A stretch of DNA of 64,000 bases from Micromonospora sp. WMMD1155 (lineage in GTDB: Bacteria > Actinomycetota > Actinomycetes > Mycobacteriales > Micromonosporaceae). Positions within the stretch are counted from its first letter, which is position 1, and each line of letters begins with the position of its first letter. The stretch lies in NCBI RefSeq assembly GCF_029581275.1, contig NZ_CP120742.1:1586501-1650500 (forward strand). The letters run 5' to 3'. Under the pieces are notes generated by a model. That model saw only the letters and a program-made list of their open reading frames with translations. It was not told the DNA's origin and ran no database searches. Below are positions 26,866-35,817 of the stretch, in pieces. The translations under genes were made by a program, and so were the position numbers.

Positions 26866-28011
26866 TCACTTGGTAACCGCTCTCCGAACGCCTCGGTGCT
26901 CCGCGCAGGCGTTGGACCGGCCGCCGGTGAGGCTGACCGCACCGTCGCGGCACTGCACCAGGTAACCCCGACCGGCCCAGAACTGCGGTACGCAGTCGAA
27001 CCAGTCGCACACCTCGGCCGCCGGTTTGCGGATCCGGGTCCCGCCGCAGAAGTCGTACCCCAGTGGGTTCTCCGGCGCCCCGCAGCGCGGCCCCTGGGTC
27101 GTCGTGCTGGGCGACGGGCGTGGTGACGTCGTCGGCTTCGGCGACGGGGGCTTCAACGCGAGCCCCGGGGTCGCCGGGCGGCTCGGCGTGGACGTCACGC
27201 CGACCGTGGGCGCCGGGGTGGCGGCGACGGCGACCTCCGTCGGGTCGGACGGGTTCGACTCGATCAGCGCCGCCGGTACCAGCAAGGCGACGGCGGCCGC
27301 CACCGCGATGGTTCGTCGGCCGCCCGGCACGAACGACGACAGCCGGGCCTGCCCCGGCGTGGCCACCGCCGGGCGGAACGGCTTGAGCTGGGCGTGTTCG
27401 GCGATCAGCTCGTCGAGTTGGGTGAGCACCGCCGCGCGTTGTTCGATCGCGTCGGCGAAGGCCAGGGTCAGCTTGAACCGGAAGTCCGCCGCGGCGTCGA
27501 CGGGCAACAGCAACCCGGAGGTGTCCCGCCGGTCGAGCACCTGGATCAGCGTGACCGGCGCCGTCGGGTCGTGGGCGAGACCGGTCATCCGGCCGTACGC
27601 CCAGTCGCGCCGGCCGCGACCGCCGAGCAGCACCAGTCGTCGGCTGGTGATCACGGCCATGCCGGCGTCGATGACGCGTACGCCGTCGGGGCGGCGCGGG
27701 CGCAGCGGCCCGGCCGACCGGGCGATCGTGAGGTCCGGCGCGGGAAGGACCGTGGTGTGGCGTACCTCGATCAGTTGCGCGGCGGGCAGTACCCAGAGGA
27801 CCACCTCGTCGGCGGCCAACTCCAGGGGCAGCCCGGCACCGGCCGCTGCCGAGCCCTGGAAGTCGGCGGCCAGGGCGCGTAGTCGCCGTAACTCGTCGGC
27901 GCGTCGCCGCCACGCCGCCTCGGCACCGCGGTACGTGCTGACCCGCCGCACGTTCTGCCGGTGCGCCCACCGGTACCGCCATGTGGAACCCGTCGAATCA
28001 GTTTTTGCCAC
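26866..28011 (-). CDS. Single-span membrane protein with Cys-rich extracellular domain, paralogue 2
   Basis: A 381-residue protein that shares its cytoplasmic N-terminal region with the gene at 24981-26198 (AWRRRADELRRLRALAADFQG, AGMAVITSRRLVLLGG, SGLLLPVDAAADFRFKLTLAF). One membrane helix (TIAVAAAVALLVPAALI) and a Pro/Thr/Ser-rich spacer follow. The last ~75 residues contain six cysteines and end CRDGAVSLTGGRSNACAEHRGV, a layout like the small secreted DUF3761-type domain. A GTG at 28011 with GAAGGAG five bases upstream sets the start. Likely topology: cytosolic sensor or adaptor outside-linked to a disulfide domain; function unknown. Confidence 0.7.
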   Translation of the reverse strand: MAKTDSTGSTWRYRWAHRQNVRRVSTYRGAEAAWRRRADELRRLRALAADFQGSAAAGAGLPLELAADEVVLWVLPAAQLIEVRHTTVLPAPDLTIARSAGPLRPRRPDGVRVIDAGMAVITSRRLVLLGGRGRRDWAYGRMTGLAHDPTAPVTLIQVLDRRDTSGLLLPVDAAADFRFKLTLAFADAIEQRAAVLTQLDELIAEHAQLKPFRPAVATPGQARLSSFVPGGRRTIAVAAAVALLVPAALIESNPSDPTEVAVAATPAPTVGVTSTPSRPATPGLALKPPSPKPTTSPRPSPSTTTQGPRCGAPENPLGYDFCGGTRIRKPAAEVCDWFDCVPQFWAGRGYLVQCRDGAVSLTGGRSNACAEHRGVRRAVTK

Positions 28012-28181
28012 GCCGACTCCTTCGCCGCGCAGACCACCAATCTGGGTTGTCACGAGGTCTAACCGGGGCGGCGTGGCGCTCGGACACGCCGAAACGGGCA
28101 AAGTACCCGATCGGCGGAGCATCCCGCACGATAGGGCGATACTGGTTGCCGGCGTTCACGTTCTCCGAGGGGGTGACGGTC

Positions 28182-29735
28182 GTGCCGCCAGTCACCGTGC
28201 CGGGGGTCGTGATCGGGGTCGACATCGGCACCACCAGCACCAAGGCCGTCGCGTACGACACCGATGGCAAGCAGCTCGGCAGTCACTCGCTCGGCTACCC
28301 GCTGGACGACCCGCAACCCGGCTACGCCGAGCAGGACCCGCAGCTCATCCTCGACGCGGTGCTCAGGTCGATCAGCATCGTCGTGGCCGAGCTGGTCCAG
28401 CCGGTGGCCGGGCTGTCGTTCAGCTCCGCCATGCACAGCCTGATCGGGCTTGATGCGGACGGCAACCCGCTCACCCCGTCGCTGACATGGGCCGACTCAC
28501 GCTCGACGCGGCAGGCCGAGCGGTTGCGGGCGGTGCCGTCCGGGCTGGCCCTGCACCGGCGCACCGGCACGCCCATGCACCCGATGTCACCGCTGCCCAA
28601 GCTGCTCTGGTTCGCCGAGCAGGAGCCGAAGCTCTTCGAGAAGGTCACGCACTGGGTGGGCATCAAGGACTGGGTGCTGCTGCGACTCTGCGGCACGCTG
28701 GTCACCGACCACTCGATCGCGTCGGCCACCGGCCTGCTGGACATCCACAGGTTGGAGTGGGACAGCGAGGCGCTGAGCATCGCCGGCATCACCGCTGACA
28801 AACTCCCCCGACTGGTCGCCACCACCGCCGTGCTGCCCGACCTCACGCCGCAGGCCGCTTCCGAGACCGGCCTGCCGCAGCGCACGCCGGTGGTGGTCGG
28901 CGCCGGCGACGGGCCGCTGGCGAACCTGGGTCTGGGCGCGGTGCACCCCGGCATGGTGGCCTGCTCGATCGGCACCAGCGGGGCGATGCGGGTGATGGTC
29001 GAACGGCCCGGCGTGGACCCGCTCGGCGGGGTCTTCTGCTACGCGCTGACCGAGCAACGCTGGGCGGTCGGGGGTGCCATCAACAACGGCGGCATCGTGC
29101 TCAAGTGGGCCGGTGCGGCGCTCGCCCCGGATCTGGGCGAGCACTCCGAGGAGGACCTGGTGGCCCTCGCCGCGCGCGCGCCGGCCGGTTCGGGCGGGCT
29201 CCTCATGCTGCCGTACCTGCACAGCGAACGGGCCCCACACTGGAGCGCCCTGCCGCGCGGCGCGTACGTGGGGCTGACCCACGGGCACCGCCGTGAACAT
29301 CTGGTCCGAGCTGCCCTGGAGGGGGTCTGTCAGCAGCTCGCGTTGGTGCTCAGCTCGGTGCGGGCGGCCGGCAACGAGGTCCGGGAGATCCGGGCCGGTG
29401 GCGGGTTCGCCCGCAGCGGCCTGTGGCGGCAGATGCTCGCCGACGTGCTCGGCATGCCGGTGAGCTTCCCGGCCGCCCACGAGGGGTCGAGCTTCGGCGC
29501 GGCGCTGCTCGGCATGGAGGCGCTCGGGCTGATCCCCAGCATCGACGTCGCCGCTGACCTGGTGCGGATCGAGGAGACCATCCGCCCCGATCCAGCCGCC
29601 TCGGCCACCTACGCGTCGCTGCTGCCGCTCTTCGCCGAGCTGTACGACGCCCTGGTGCCCGCCTTCACCTCGATCCGCCGGATGGCGCCCGGCCTGCCCG
29701 CCGAGCCCGAACCGTCGGACGGTAAGCCGAGGTGA
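28182..29735 (+). CDS. FGGY-family carbohydrate kinase (gluconokinase-like)
   Basis: A 517-residue sugar kinase with both FGGY lobes. The N-terminal phosphate-binding loop is VIGVDIGTTSTKAVAYDTDG. The MHSLIGLDADGNPLTPSLTWADSR region carries the catalytic-base Asp, and the C-terminal lobe has the GTSGAMR and AGGGFARSGLWRQMLADVLG signatures. The DDPQPGYAEQDP opening is most like gluconokinases, but xylulose or other pentitol substrates cannot be excluded. A GTG at 28182 with GAGGGGG upstream is chosen. The gene stands alone without a sugar transporter beside it, so context does not identify the substrate. Confidence 0.87.
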   Translation: MPPVTVPGVVIGVDIGTTSTKAVAYDTDGKQLGSHSLGYPLDDPQPGYAEQDPQLILDAVLRSISIVVAELVQPVAGLSFSSAMHSLIGLDADGNPLTPSLTWADSRSTRQAERLRAVPSGLALHRRTGTPMHPMSPLPKLLWFAEQEPKLFEKVTHWVGIKDWVLLRLCGTLVTDHSIASATGLLDIHRLEWDSEALSIAGITADKLPRLVATTAVLPDLTPQAASETGLPQRTPVVVGAGDGPLANLGLGAVHPGMVACSIGTSGAMRVMVERPGVDPLGGVFCYALTEQRWAVGGAINNGGIVLKWAGAALAPDLGEHSEEDLVALAARAPAGSGGLLMLPYLHSERAPHWSALPRGAYVGLTHGHRREHLVRAALEGVCQQLALVLSSVRAAGNEVREIRAGGGFARSGLWRQMLADVLGMPVSFPAAHEGSSFGAALLGMEALGLIPSIDVAADLVRIEETIRPDPAASATYASLLPLFAELYDALVPAFTSIRRMAPGLPAEPEPSDGKPR

Positions 29736-29757
29736 CCGTTCGACGGTGGTGACCCGG

Positions 29758-30042
29758 TCAGGGTGCCTCGACGCCGGAGATCAGGTAGCGGTGGACGTCG
29801 GCGTCGAGGATGACCGCCGTCTGGGCGTCGCTCGGCCCGGCGCCGCGGAACGCGGCCAACTGTTCCGGGGACTCCCAGCGTTCGTAGATGTGGATCCGGC
29901 CCGGGTCGAGCGGGTCGGCGGCGAGCAGGAAGTCGAGACAACCGGCGGTGTCGCGCGCCTGCGCGATGACCTGGGCGCTTTCCGCGAGGTAGCCGTCGCG
30001 CGCGTCAGGTTCGACGCGCAGACTGCCGGCGATGATCAACAT
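29758..30042 (-). CDS. Antibiotic biosynthesis monooxygenase-like (ABM) protein
   Basis: A 94-residue ferredoxin-like ABM domain protein (LIIAGSLRVEPDARDGYLAESAQVIAQAR, then DPGRIHIYERWESPEQLAAF). Family members form dimers and act as cofactor-free monooxygenases or quinone-binding proteins, many of them in general metabolism rather than antibiotic synthesis. The start at 30042 has an AAGGGAG ribosome-binding site. The gene converges with the FGGY kinase and is divergent from the serine hydrolase. The active-site pattern is not specific enough to assign a reaction. Confidence 0.85.
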   Translation of the reverse strand: MLIIAGSLRVEPDARDGYLAESAQVIAQARDTAGCLDFLLAADPLDPGRIHIYERWESPEQLAAFRGAGPSDAQTAVILDADVHRYLISGVEAP

Positions 30043-30200
30043 GGCCACTCCCTTGGATGGGGGTGCTACTGATGCGGCTGATACGGCACTGTCATATTCA
30101 TACAGCTGAGGTGTGTCGATCCTGGGCGCATCGCCGCCCGGACGGATGACACCCCGTCCCAGCGACCCCACCCGCCCCCGCCGCTTCATATCGTGCGAAC

Positions 30201-31556
30201 GTGAGAAAAAGCGACAAGAGGCGCTCATCTTCCCTGCTGCTGGGCCCTGTCCGCGTACCCCTGAAGTGGCTGGCGGCGGCGGTCGCGCTCGCCGTGGTCG
30301 CGACGACCGGGCCGGCCACCGCGGACGGCCCGGACCACGGGCCCGGCGCGGACCCGGCGCAGCAGACCGAGCCGGGGTACGCGGACAGCGAGGGCCACGA
30401 GCCCGGCCTGGACCCGACGCAGGAGCGGGCGCCGACCAGCGAGGTGTCCTGGTTGTCGTTTCCCGGCGGGGTGTTCGCTGTGGACTCGCTCGGGCACACG
30501 GTGCGCTACCGCGCCTGCGACGGCGACACCGGCCGGGTCGCCGACCCGACCATGCGGGTCGCCGCAGGGGTGGCGAGCGGCGCGGTCGTGGTCGGGGGCG
30601 TCGCCTACCGCTACCGAGTCCCGCTGGTCGGGCGCAGCGAGGGCACCCTTGAGGTGATCCCCCGGCACCGCCCGCCGGTGGAGCTGACCGGTGTCGTGGT
30701 CACCAGCCCGCAGCCGCCCACCGACCCGGTCGCGGGAGCCCGGCTCTTTCCGCTCAGTGGGCAGCTCGCCCGGGTCGTCGCGGACGCGAGCCTCAACCCG
30801 GCCGGCGTCACCGTCCGGGATCTGTCCGGTCGGTACGGCGACCAGCAGATCGCCGTCAACGGCTCGCTCCGGCCCAAGGCCGCCAGCGTGATCAAACTGT
30901 GGATCCTCGTCGAGCTGCTCCGCCGGGTCGACTGTGGACAGGTTTCCCTCGACGACGGGGTGCTGGTCACCCCGGAGGACGTCGTGGGCGGCACCGGGCA
31001 GTTACAGTTCGAGACGTTCCCGCAGGTGGTCAGCCTGCACCGGCTCGCCCAGTATCTGATCAAATACAGCGACAACGTCGCCGCGAACGTGCTGATCACC
31101 TACCTGGGCGGGTTCGCCCCGGTCAACGCGCTGATCGACTCGATGAACCAGCGGTCCACCATCCTGGCCCGCCGGATGCTCGACAGCGCCGCCGCGCAGC
31201 GCGGCGAGGAGAACTACACCAGCCCGGACGACGTGGTGTCCCTGCTCGGCGCGGTCTGGGACGGCGAGATCCTCACCCCGGCCTCCCGCGACCTGATGAT
31301 CGGATTCATGCGGGAGCAGACCCTGAACACCAAGATCCCGGCCGCGTTGCCACAGGGCGTCCCGGTGGCCCACAAGACCGGTGACCTGCCGGACGCCTCC
31401 CACGACGTCGGCTACTACCTCATCCCCGGCACCGAGACCGCCGTCGCGTTCCTCACCGCCGGGCCGATGGCCACCGGCGACGAGACGGTCCGCCGGATGG
31501 CCCGGACCGTCTACGACTTCCTGGTCACCCCCACCGACGGGGCGGTCGAGGAGTGA
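30201..31556 (+). CDS. Secreted beta-lactamase-fold serine hydrolase (class A-like)
   Basis: A 451-residue exported enzyme. A signal peptide spans about residues 20-41. An extra N-terminal region of ~140 residues precedes the transpeptidase-like domain. The catalytic motifs are present: SxxK as S229-V-I-K232, SDN at 290-292 (KYSDNVAAN) and KTG at 392-394 (AHKTGDLPDAS). The omega-loop Glu of true class A beta-lactamases is not visible at the expected place (LARRMLDSAAA), so hydrolytic turnover of beta-lactams is doubtful. A cell-wall or peptidase function is as likely. Starts with GTG. It ends a few bases from the opposing membrane-anchored gene. Confidence 0.82.
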   Translation: MRKSDKRRSSSLLLGPVRVPLKWLAAAVALAVVATTGPATADGPDHGPGADPAQQTEPGYADSEGHEPGLDPTQERAPTSEVSWLSFPGGVFAVDSLGHTVRYRACDGDTGRVADPTMRVAAGVASGAVVVGGVAYRYRVPLVGRSEGTLEVIPRHRPPVELTGVVVTSPQPPTDPVAGARLFPLSGQLARVVADASLNPAGVTVRDLSGRYGDQQIAVNGSLRPKAASVIKLWILVELLRRVDCGQVSLDDGVLVTPEDVVGGTGQLQFETFPQVVSLHRLAQYLIKYSDNVAANVLITYLGGFAPVNALIDSMNQRSTILARRMLDSAAAQRGEENYTSPDDVVSLLGAVWDGEILTPASRDLMIGFMREQTLNTKIPAALPQGVPVAHKTGDLPDASHDVGYYLIPGTETAVAFLTAGPMATGDETVRRMARTVYDFLVTPTDGAVEE

Positions 31557-31575
31557 CCCGGCGTCAGGCGCCGGG
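31557..31575. terminator. Short hairpin between convergent genes
   Basis: Arms CCCGGCG and CGCCGGG with a five-base loop lie immediately after the serine hydrolase stop and include the stop of the opposing gene. It is a weak candidate for a shared terminator because the stem has only 7 bp. Confidence 0.4.
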
Positions 31576-32367
31576 GATGTTCGCCGGCGGATCCTCGCCG
31601 ACCAGGTCGGCCGCCGGCGGGTCGGCCGACACGGCCAGGCCGAAGTCCGAGTACGTCAGGTCGAGTTGCGCGGTCTGCGACTGTTCGCTGGCCAACTCGA
31701 TGCGGTAGCGGACCAACCGCCCCTGCTCGTCGACGGCCGCGGTGAACGGCACGGCCCCGGCCCGGTCACCGAGCACCTTGCTGACCCCGCTGCCCAGCAC
31801 CGCGCCGCTCTCGCGCAGGTCCAGAGTGCCGGCGTACTCCCGCGCGGCGGTCTGCCGCACCCCCGACGGCGCGCCCAGCGTGCTGGCCAGTCGGGTGTTG
31901 TCCAGGCCCTGCTTGACCGCCGGCGCGCCCGGTGTGCCGACGTGCCACCAGGTCTTGCCGTCCCACACCGGTACGCGGCGGTCCGGGGCGGTGACCCGCA
32001 CGTACACGTCCGCCCCGGTGGTCAACCGCTCGATCTTCACCACACCGGTGGGCACCTTCAGCGAGGTGGTCTCCAGACCCCGCTTCGCCGTCGGGTCCCA
32101 GAGCAGCACCGTGGCGTCGCCGTCCACGCCGCCGCTGCCCACCGTCAGCTTGTACGGCTGGTCGTCGGCCTTCGCGGCGGCGGCCTTCAGCACACCGACC
32201 GGGTCGGCCACGTCCGCCGACGCCGTCGGCCGAGCCGCGTCCGCCGACGCCGTCGGCAGAGCCACGTCCGGGTCGTCGCCCGCGGCGACCAGAGCCCACA
32301 CCCCGGCGGCCACCGCCACGGCGAGGACGGCACCGGCGGCGATCAGCTTCGGTTTCTGCACTGTCAT
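31564..32367 (-). CDS. Membrane-anchored extracytoplasmic protein, LppX/LprG-like by layout
   Basis: A 267-residue protein with one N-terminal hydrophobic segment (residues ~8-29, IAAGAVLAVAVAAGVWALVAAG), no lipobox Cys, a short Ala/Asp/Ser linker with a repeated PTASADxA unit, then a ~200-residue beta-rich domain. That domain starts DPVGVLKAAAAKADDQPYKLTVGSGG and contains YVRVTAPDRRVPVWDGKTWWHV and IELASEQSQTAQLDLTYSDFG. Layout and closing strand are like mycobacterial LppX/LprAFG lipid-binding lipoproteins, but the anchor here is a membrane helix. Function inferred only. Confidence 0.6.
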   Translation of the reverse strand: MTVQKPKLIAAGAVLAVAVAAGVWALVAAGDDPDVALPTASADAARPTASADVADPVGVLKAAAAKADDQPYKLTVGSGGVDGDATVLLWDPTAKRGLETTSLKVPTGVVKIERLTTGADVYVRVTAPDRRVPVWDGKTWWHVGTPGAPAVKQGLDNTRLASTLGAPSGVRQTAAREYAGTLDLRESGAVLGSGVSKVLGDRAGAVPFTAAVDEQGRLVRYRIELASEQSQTAQLDLTYSDFGLAVSADPPAADLVGEDPPANIPGA

Positions 32368-32414
32368 CTCCCCGGGGGCGGGTGCGGTCCGGCCAGACTA
32401 GCCGGACCGCACGC

Positions 32415-32494
32415 CGCTGTGCTCCGGTCGGCCTCCCGGTCGCTGTGCTCCGGGTCGGCCTCCCGGCCGCTGTGCTCCGGGTCGGCCTCCCGGC
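32415..32494. repeat. Three tandem ~27-bp repeats downstream of the MerR gene
   Basis: Copies at 32415-32440 (26 bp, one G fewer), 32441-32467 and 32468-32494 of a unit beginning CGCTGTGCTCCGGGTCGGCC. They lie just past the MerR stop (32498) and before the start of the next minus-strand gene (32367). No coding role is apparent. Confidence 0.85.
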
Positions 32495-32497
32495 CGA

Positions 32498-33256
32498 TCA
32501 GGCGCGGCTGATCGCGTTGGCGTGGATCGCCTCGTTCAGGTACGCGGCCAGCCCGGGGGCGATGTTCTCGTAGTGCGCGGTGAACCGCTCGTCGGCCAGG
32601 TACATGTCGGCCAGGCCGGTGTGGATCTCGTACGAGCACTCGTAGAACCAGCGGCTGATGATCTGCCGGTGCTCCTCGGCCAGGTCCATCGCCTCCGGGC
32701 TGTCCGCCGGGGCGCCCGAGGCCAGCACCGCGACGATCCGTCGGCCCCAGTCCTCGTTCTCCGCCTTGATCCGCAGCCAGTCCTCCTTGCCGTAGCGCGA
32801 GACCCGCCGGTTCGACTCCCGGTACGCGTCGGTGTTCCCCCACCGCTGCTCCGCCTCGGCCTCGTGCGCCTCCGGGTCGAAGTCACCGAAGACCTCGAAC
32901 CGCTCCTCCGGGGTGAGTTGGATGTTCAACTTGCTCGCCTCCATCGCGAACTCGATCGCCGTGACCATCTCCTGCAACCGCTTGATCCGTACCGTCAGCA
33001 GCTCGTGCTGCCGGCGCAGGTGCGCGGCCGGGTCGGCCGCCGGGTCGTCGATGATCGCGGCGATCTCCTCAAGCGGGAAACCCAGCTCCCGGTAGTACCG
33101 GACGAGTTGCAGCCGTTGCAGGTCCGCGTCGTCGTAGCGGCGGTAACCGGCCGGGGTCCGCCCGCTCGGCGAGAGCAGCCCGACCTCGTCGTAGTGGTGC
33201 AACGTCCGCACCGTCACGCCGGCCAGCTTCGCCACCTGACCCACCGTGTACGCCAT
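32498..33256 (-). CDS. MerR-family regulator, TipAL-like
   Basis: A 252-residue regulator. The N-terminal MerR winged helix is YTVGQVAKLAGVTVRTLHHYDEVGLLSPSGRTPAGYRRYDDADLQRLQLV in essence (residues 3-52). A long dimerisation helix follows to about residue 110. The last ~140 residues match the TipAS antibiotic-recognition domain (QRWGNTDAYRESNRRVSRYGKEDW, RWFYECSYEIHTGLADMYLADERFTAHYE), a globin-like fold that binds thiopeptides covalently in the founding member. Ligand here unknown. The resistance gene it would control is not obvious; the gene stands alone with tandem repeats after its stop. Confidence 0.93.
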   Translation of the reverse strand: MAYTVGQVAKLAGVTVRTLHHYDEVGLLSPSGRTPAGYRRYDDADLQRLQLVRYYRELGFPLEEIAAIIDDPAADPAAHLRRQHELLTVRIKRLQEMVTAIEFAMEASKLNIQLTPEERFEVFGDFDPEAHEAEAEQRWGNTDAYRESNRRVSRYGKEDWLRIKAENEDWGRRIVAVLASGAPADSPEAMDLAEEHRQIISRWFYECSYEIHTGLADMYLADERFTAHYENIAPGLAAYLNEAIHANAISRA

Positions 33257-33306
33257 GGGTTCCCTCCCTTCCGGGAACCAGGCTCCCGCCTGCCGCTACG
33301 TGAGGG

Positions 33307-35697
33307 TCAAGCCCGATTCTGGCCCACCGTGGCGGCGCCGTCCGGTCGCCCGTACAGATAGCCCTGACCACGCGGGCAGCCGATCGCGGTGACCGCCTCG
33401 TGCTGGCGTTCGGTCTCCACCCCCTCGGCGACCACCGCCAGGTCGAACGCGCCGGCCAGTCGGGTGACCATCTCCACCGTGGCGTACGCCCGGTCGTCCG
33501 AACCCAGGCGGGCCACGAACGACCGGTCGATCTTCAGCTCGGTGGCCGGGATGCGGTGCAGGTAGCTCAGCGACGAGTAGCCGGTGCCGAAGTCGTCGAT
33601 GGCGATCCTGATGCCCAGCTCGCGGAGCTGGTGCAGCCGCTCCAACACCGTCTCGGTGCCCTCGATCAACGCCGACTCGGTCAGCTCCAACGTCAACGCC
33701 CGGGGCGCCAACCCGGCGGCGCTGACGGCCGAGGTGACAGTGGCGATCAGATCCGGGCGACGCAGGTGCGCCGCGGCGATGTTCACCGCGACGGTCGCCT
33801 CCGGCGCACGGCCCCGCCAGGTCGCGGCGGCCCGGCACGCCTCGTGGATCACCCACCTGTCGATCGGCAGGATCAGCCCGGTCTCCTCGGCCAACGGCAG
33901 GAACTTCGCCGGTGGCAACGTCCCCAGCCGGGGGTGCCGCCACCGCACCAGCGCCTCGGCGCTGCGGACCGCACCCGTGGACAGGTCCACGATGGGTTGG
34001 AACTCCAGGTGCAGTTGGTCCTCGTCCACCGCGCGGCGCAGGTCGGCGATCAGCTCGGCGCGGGACACCGCCGACTCACGCAGTGCCGGGGTGCACGTCC
34101 GGTACGCGGACTTCCCGGCCGCCTTCGCCGCGTACATGGCGATGTCGGCGTCGCGCAGCAGGTCGGTGTGGGAGGCGTGCTGCGGGCCGAACTCGGCGAT
34201 ACCGATGCTCGCCGACGGGTGCACCCCCACGTCCTCTTCGTCGTCGGAGGGTCGCAGCGCGTCCAGCAGCCGTTCGGCGAGCCGCTCCGGTGCGACCGGA
34301 CCGTCGCCGTCGACGAGTACGGCGAACTCGTCACCGCCGAGGCGGGCGATCGTCCCGTCGCCGTCCACGGCGGCCCGCATCCGGGCCGCCAGCCCGGTCA
34401 GCAGGGTGTCACCGGTGGCGTGCCCGAACCGGTCGTTGACCTGTTTGAACCCGTCCAGGTCGAGCAGCAGCACGGCCACCGGTCGGCCGTCACGCAGGGC
34501 CAGGCGCAGCCTCCGGTTGAACAGCAGGCGGTTGGGCAGCCCGGTCAGCTGGTCGTCGTACGCGAGTCGGCGCAGCCGGGCCACCAGCCGCAGGTTCTCG
34601 TTGGCCGCCAGGCCCTGCCGAACGGCGAGCGCGGCCAGCAACACCATCATGGTCACGAAGACCAGCTGCGGGGTCTGCCCGGTTGGTCGACGGGCCAGCA
34701 CCACCGCGATGATCGCCCCGCCCACCGGCAGGTACGGCAACGCACCCCGCCACCAGGGCGGTAACGGAGACTCGGCGGTGTCGTCGGTGCCGTCGCAGTC
34801 CGGCGGCGGCGGCTTGCGGGTGGCCAGGCCGATCAGCAGGTAACTCAACGGCCAGCACAGGTCGATCGGATGACCGGCGGCGTAGTCGGCGCGGGCGACC
34901 AGCGACACGTAGACGACGTCGGCGACGACCCGCATGGTGAGGCTCGCCGCGAGCAGGCTCATCGGCCGCCACATCGGTCGGACCGGGCCGGACACCGCGA
35001 CCAGGATGGTGAGCTGCATCAGGTCGAACATCGGGTAGAGCAGCCCCAGCGTGCGCGCCGTGTCGGCCAACTCGGCAGCGGCGACCCCGCGGTAGACGAG
35101 CACCCAGGCGATCGGCACCAGGGCCAGGGCGACGATGATCCCGTCCAGCAGGGTCCGGGCCCGGCCGACCGCCGAGCGGGGCGCCGACGGCGAGCTGAGC
35201 AGCGCGGCCGTACCGGTGAGGATGCCGGCGCCGAAGACCACCCCGACCACCGGCGTGTGCGGCAGGTCGCCCCCGACGAGGCGCTGCGCCGTCCAGATCG
35301 CCCGGCCCAGCGCGGCCAGCGCCATCGTGACGGCGAGCAGGGTCCAGAAACGCCGCAGCGGCGCCGGATGCCGACGGGCCACCCCGACGCAGGCGAGCGT
35401 CGCCCAACCGGCCACCAGCATCGCGCCCAGGTCACTGACGAGCGCGGCACCCGGCAGGGCGGCGACCAGCCAGACCGCCTCCGCGACCAGAACCGCGCCG
35501 GCGACGAGCAGGCCGAGACGGCCCGCCCGGGACGTCGCCGGCACCCGCCGGTCGGCGGGGTCGGGACGCGTGGGCGGTGCCGACGGGGTCGACACCACGA
35601 CGGCCTGGCTCACGTCCTGCGGTGACACGGCGAACGCTTCGGCTCTCTCTCGTGGTGCACCCTCGACGCTGAGGTCCGGTCCCGGCAAACCTGGCAA
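33307..35697 (-). CDS. Membrane GGDEF-EAL cyclic-di-GMP protein
   Basis: A 796-residue protein. After a ~55-residue tail, roughly eight to ten hydrophobic segments occupy residues ~60-345. A GGDEF domain (ARLGGDEFAVLVDG) and an EAL domain follow. The EAL part keeps SAEALVRWRHP, ELTESALI, IDDFGTGYSSL, LKIDRSF, AEGVETE and QGYLYGRP, so all usual phosphodiesterase residues are present. In the cyclase part the product-inhibition RxxD site is degenerate (VDGD precedes GTIARLGGDEF). It may make, degrade or switch c-di-GMP in response to a membrane signal; this nucleotide governs development in actinomycetes. Confidence 0.93.
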   Translation of the reverse strand: MPGLPGPDLSVEGAPRERAEAFAVSPQDVSQAVVVSTPSAPPTRPDPADRRVPATSRAGRLGLLVAGAVLVAEAVWLVAALPGAALVSDLGAMLVAGWATLACVGVARRHPAPLRRFWTLLAVTMALAALGRAIWTAQRLVGGDLPHTPVVGVVFGAGILTGTAALLSSPSAPRSAVGRARTLLDGIIVALALVPIAWVLVYRGVAAAELADTARTLGLLYPMFDLMQLTILVAVSGPVRPMWRPMSLLAASLTMRVVADVVYVSLVARADYAAGHPIDLCWPLSYLLIGLATRKPPPPDCDGTDDTAESPLPPWWRGALPYLPVGGAIIAVVLARRPTGQTPQLVFVTMMVLLAALAVRQGLAANENLRLVARLRRLAYDDQLTGLPNRLLFNRRLRLALRDGRPVAVLLLDLDGFKQVNDRFGHATGDTLLTGLAARMRAAVDGDGTIARLGGDEFAVLVDGDGPVAPERLAERLLDALRPSDDEEDVGVHPSASIGIAEFGPQHASHTDLLRDADIAMYAAKAAGKSAYRTCTPALRESAVSRAELIADLRRAVDEDQLHLEFQPIVDLSTGAVRSAEALVRWRHPRLGTLPPAKFLPLAEETGLILPIDRWVIHEACRAAATWRGRAPEATVAVNIAAAHLRRPDLIATVTSAVSAAGLAPRALTLELTESALIEGTETVLERLHQLRELGIRIAIDDFGTGYSSLSYLHRIPATELKIDRSFVARLGSDDRAYATVEMVTRLAGAFDLAVVAEGVETERQHEAVTAIGCPRGQGYLYGRPDGAATVGQNRA

Positions 35698-35755
35698 AGC
35701 CTAGCCAGCGCCCGGATGACCCGCCAGAGCCGAACGGCAGGCCCGTCGATGACGA

Positions 35756-35793
35756 ACGGTGCGGGCCACCCGTCACCGGGTGGCCCGCACCGT
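35756..35793 (-). terminator. 17-bp perfect hairpin terminator
   Basis: Arms ACGGTGCGGGCCACCCG and its exact complement with a TCAC loop lie 25 bp beyond the stop of the minus-strand pseudoprotease gene. This is a strong candidate terminator, lacking a U-tract as usual in this GC class. It also separates that gene from the GGDEF-EAL gene downstream. Confidence 0.75.
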
Positions 35794-35817
35794 CACCGCG
35801 CTTCGACTGTCAGCGCC

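Noticed and set aside
32415..32494. CRISPR array or attachment site
   Set aside because: Three adjacent copies without spacers, and no integrase or cas gene nearby.
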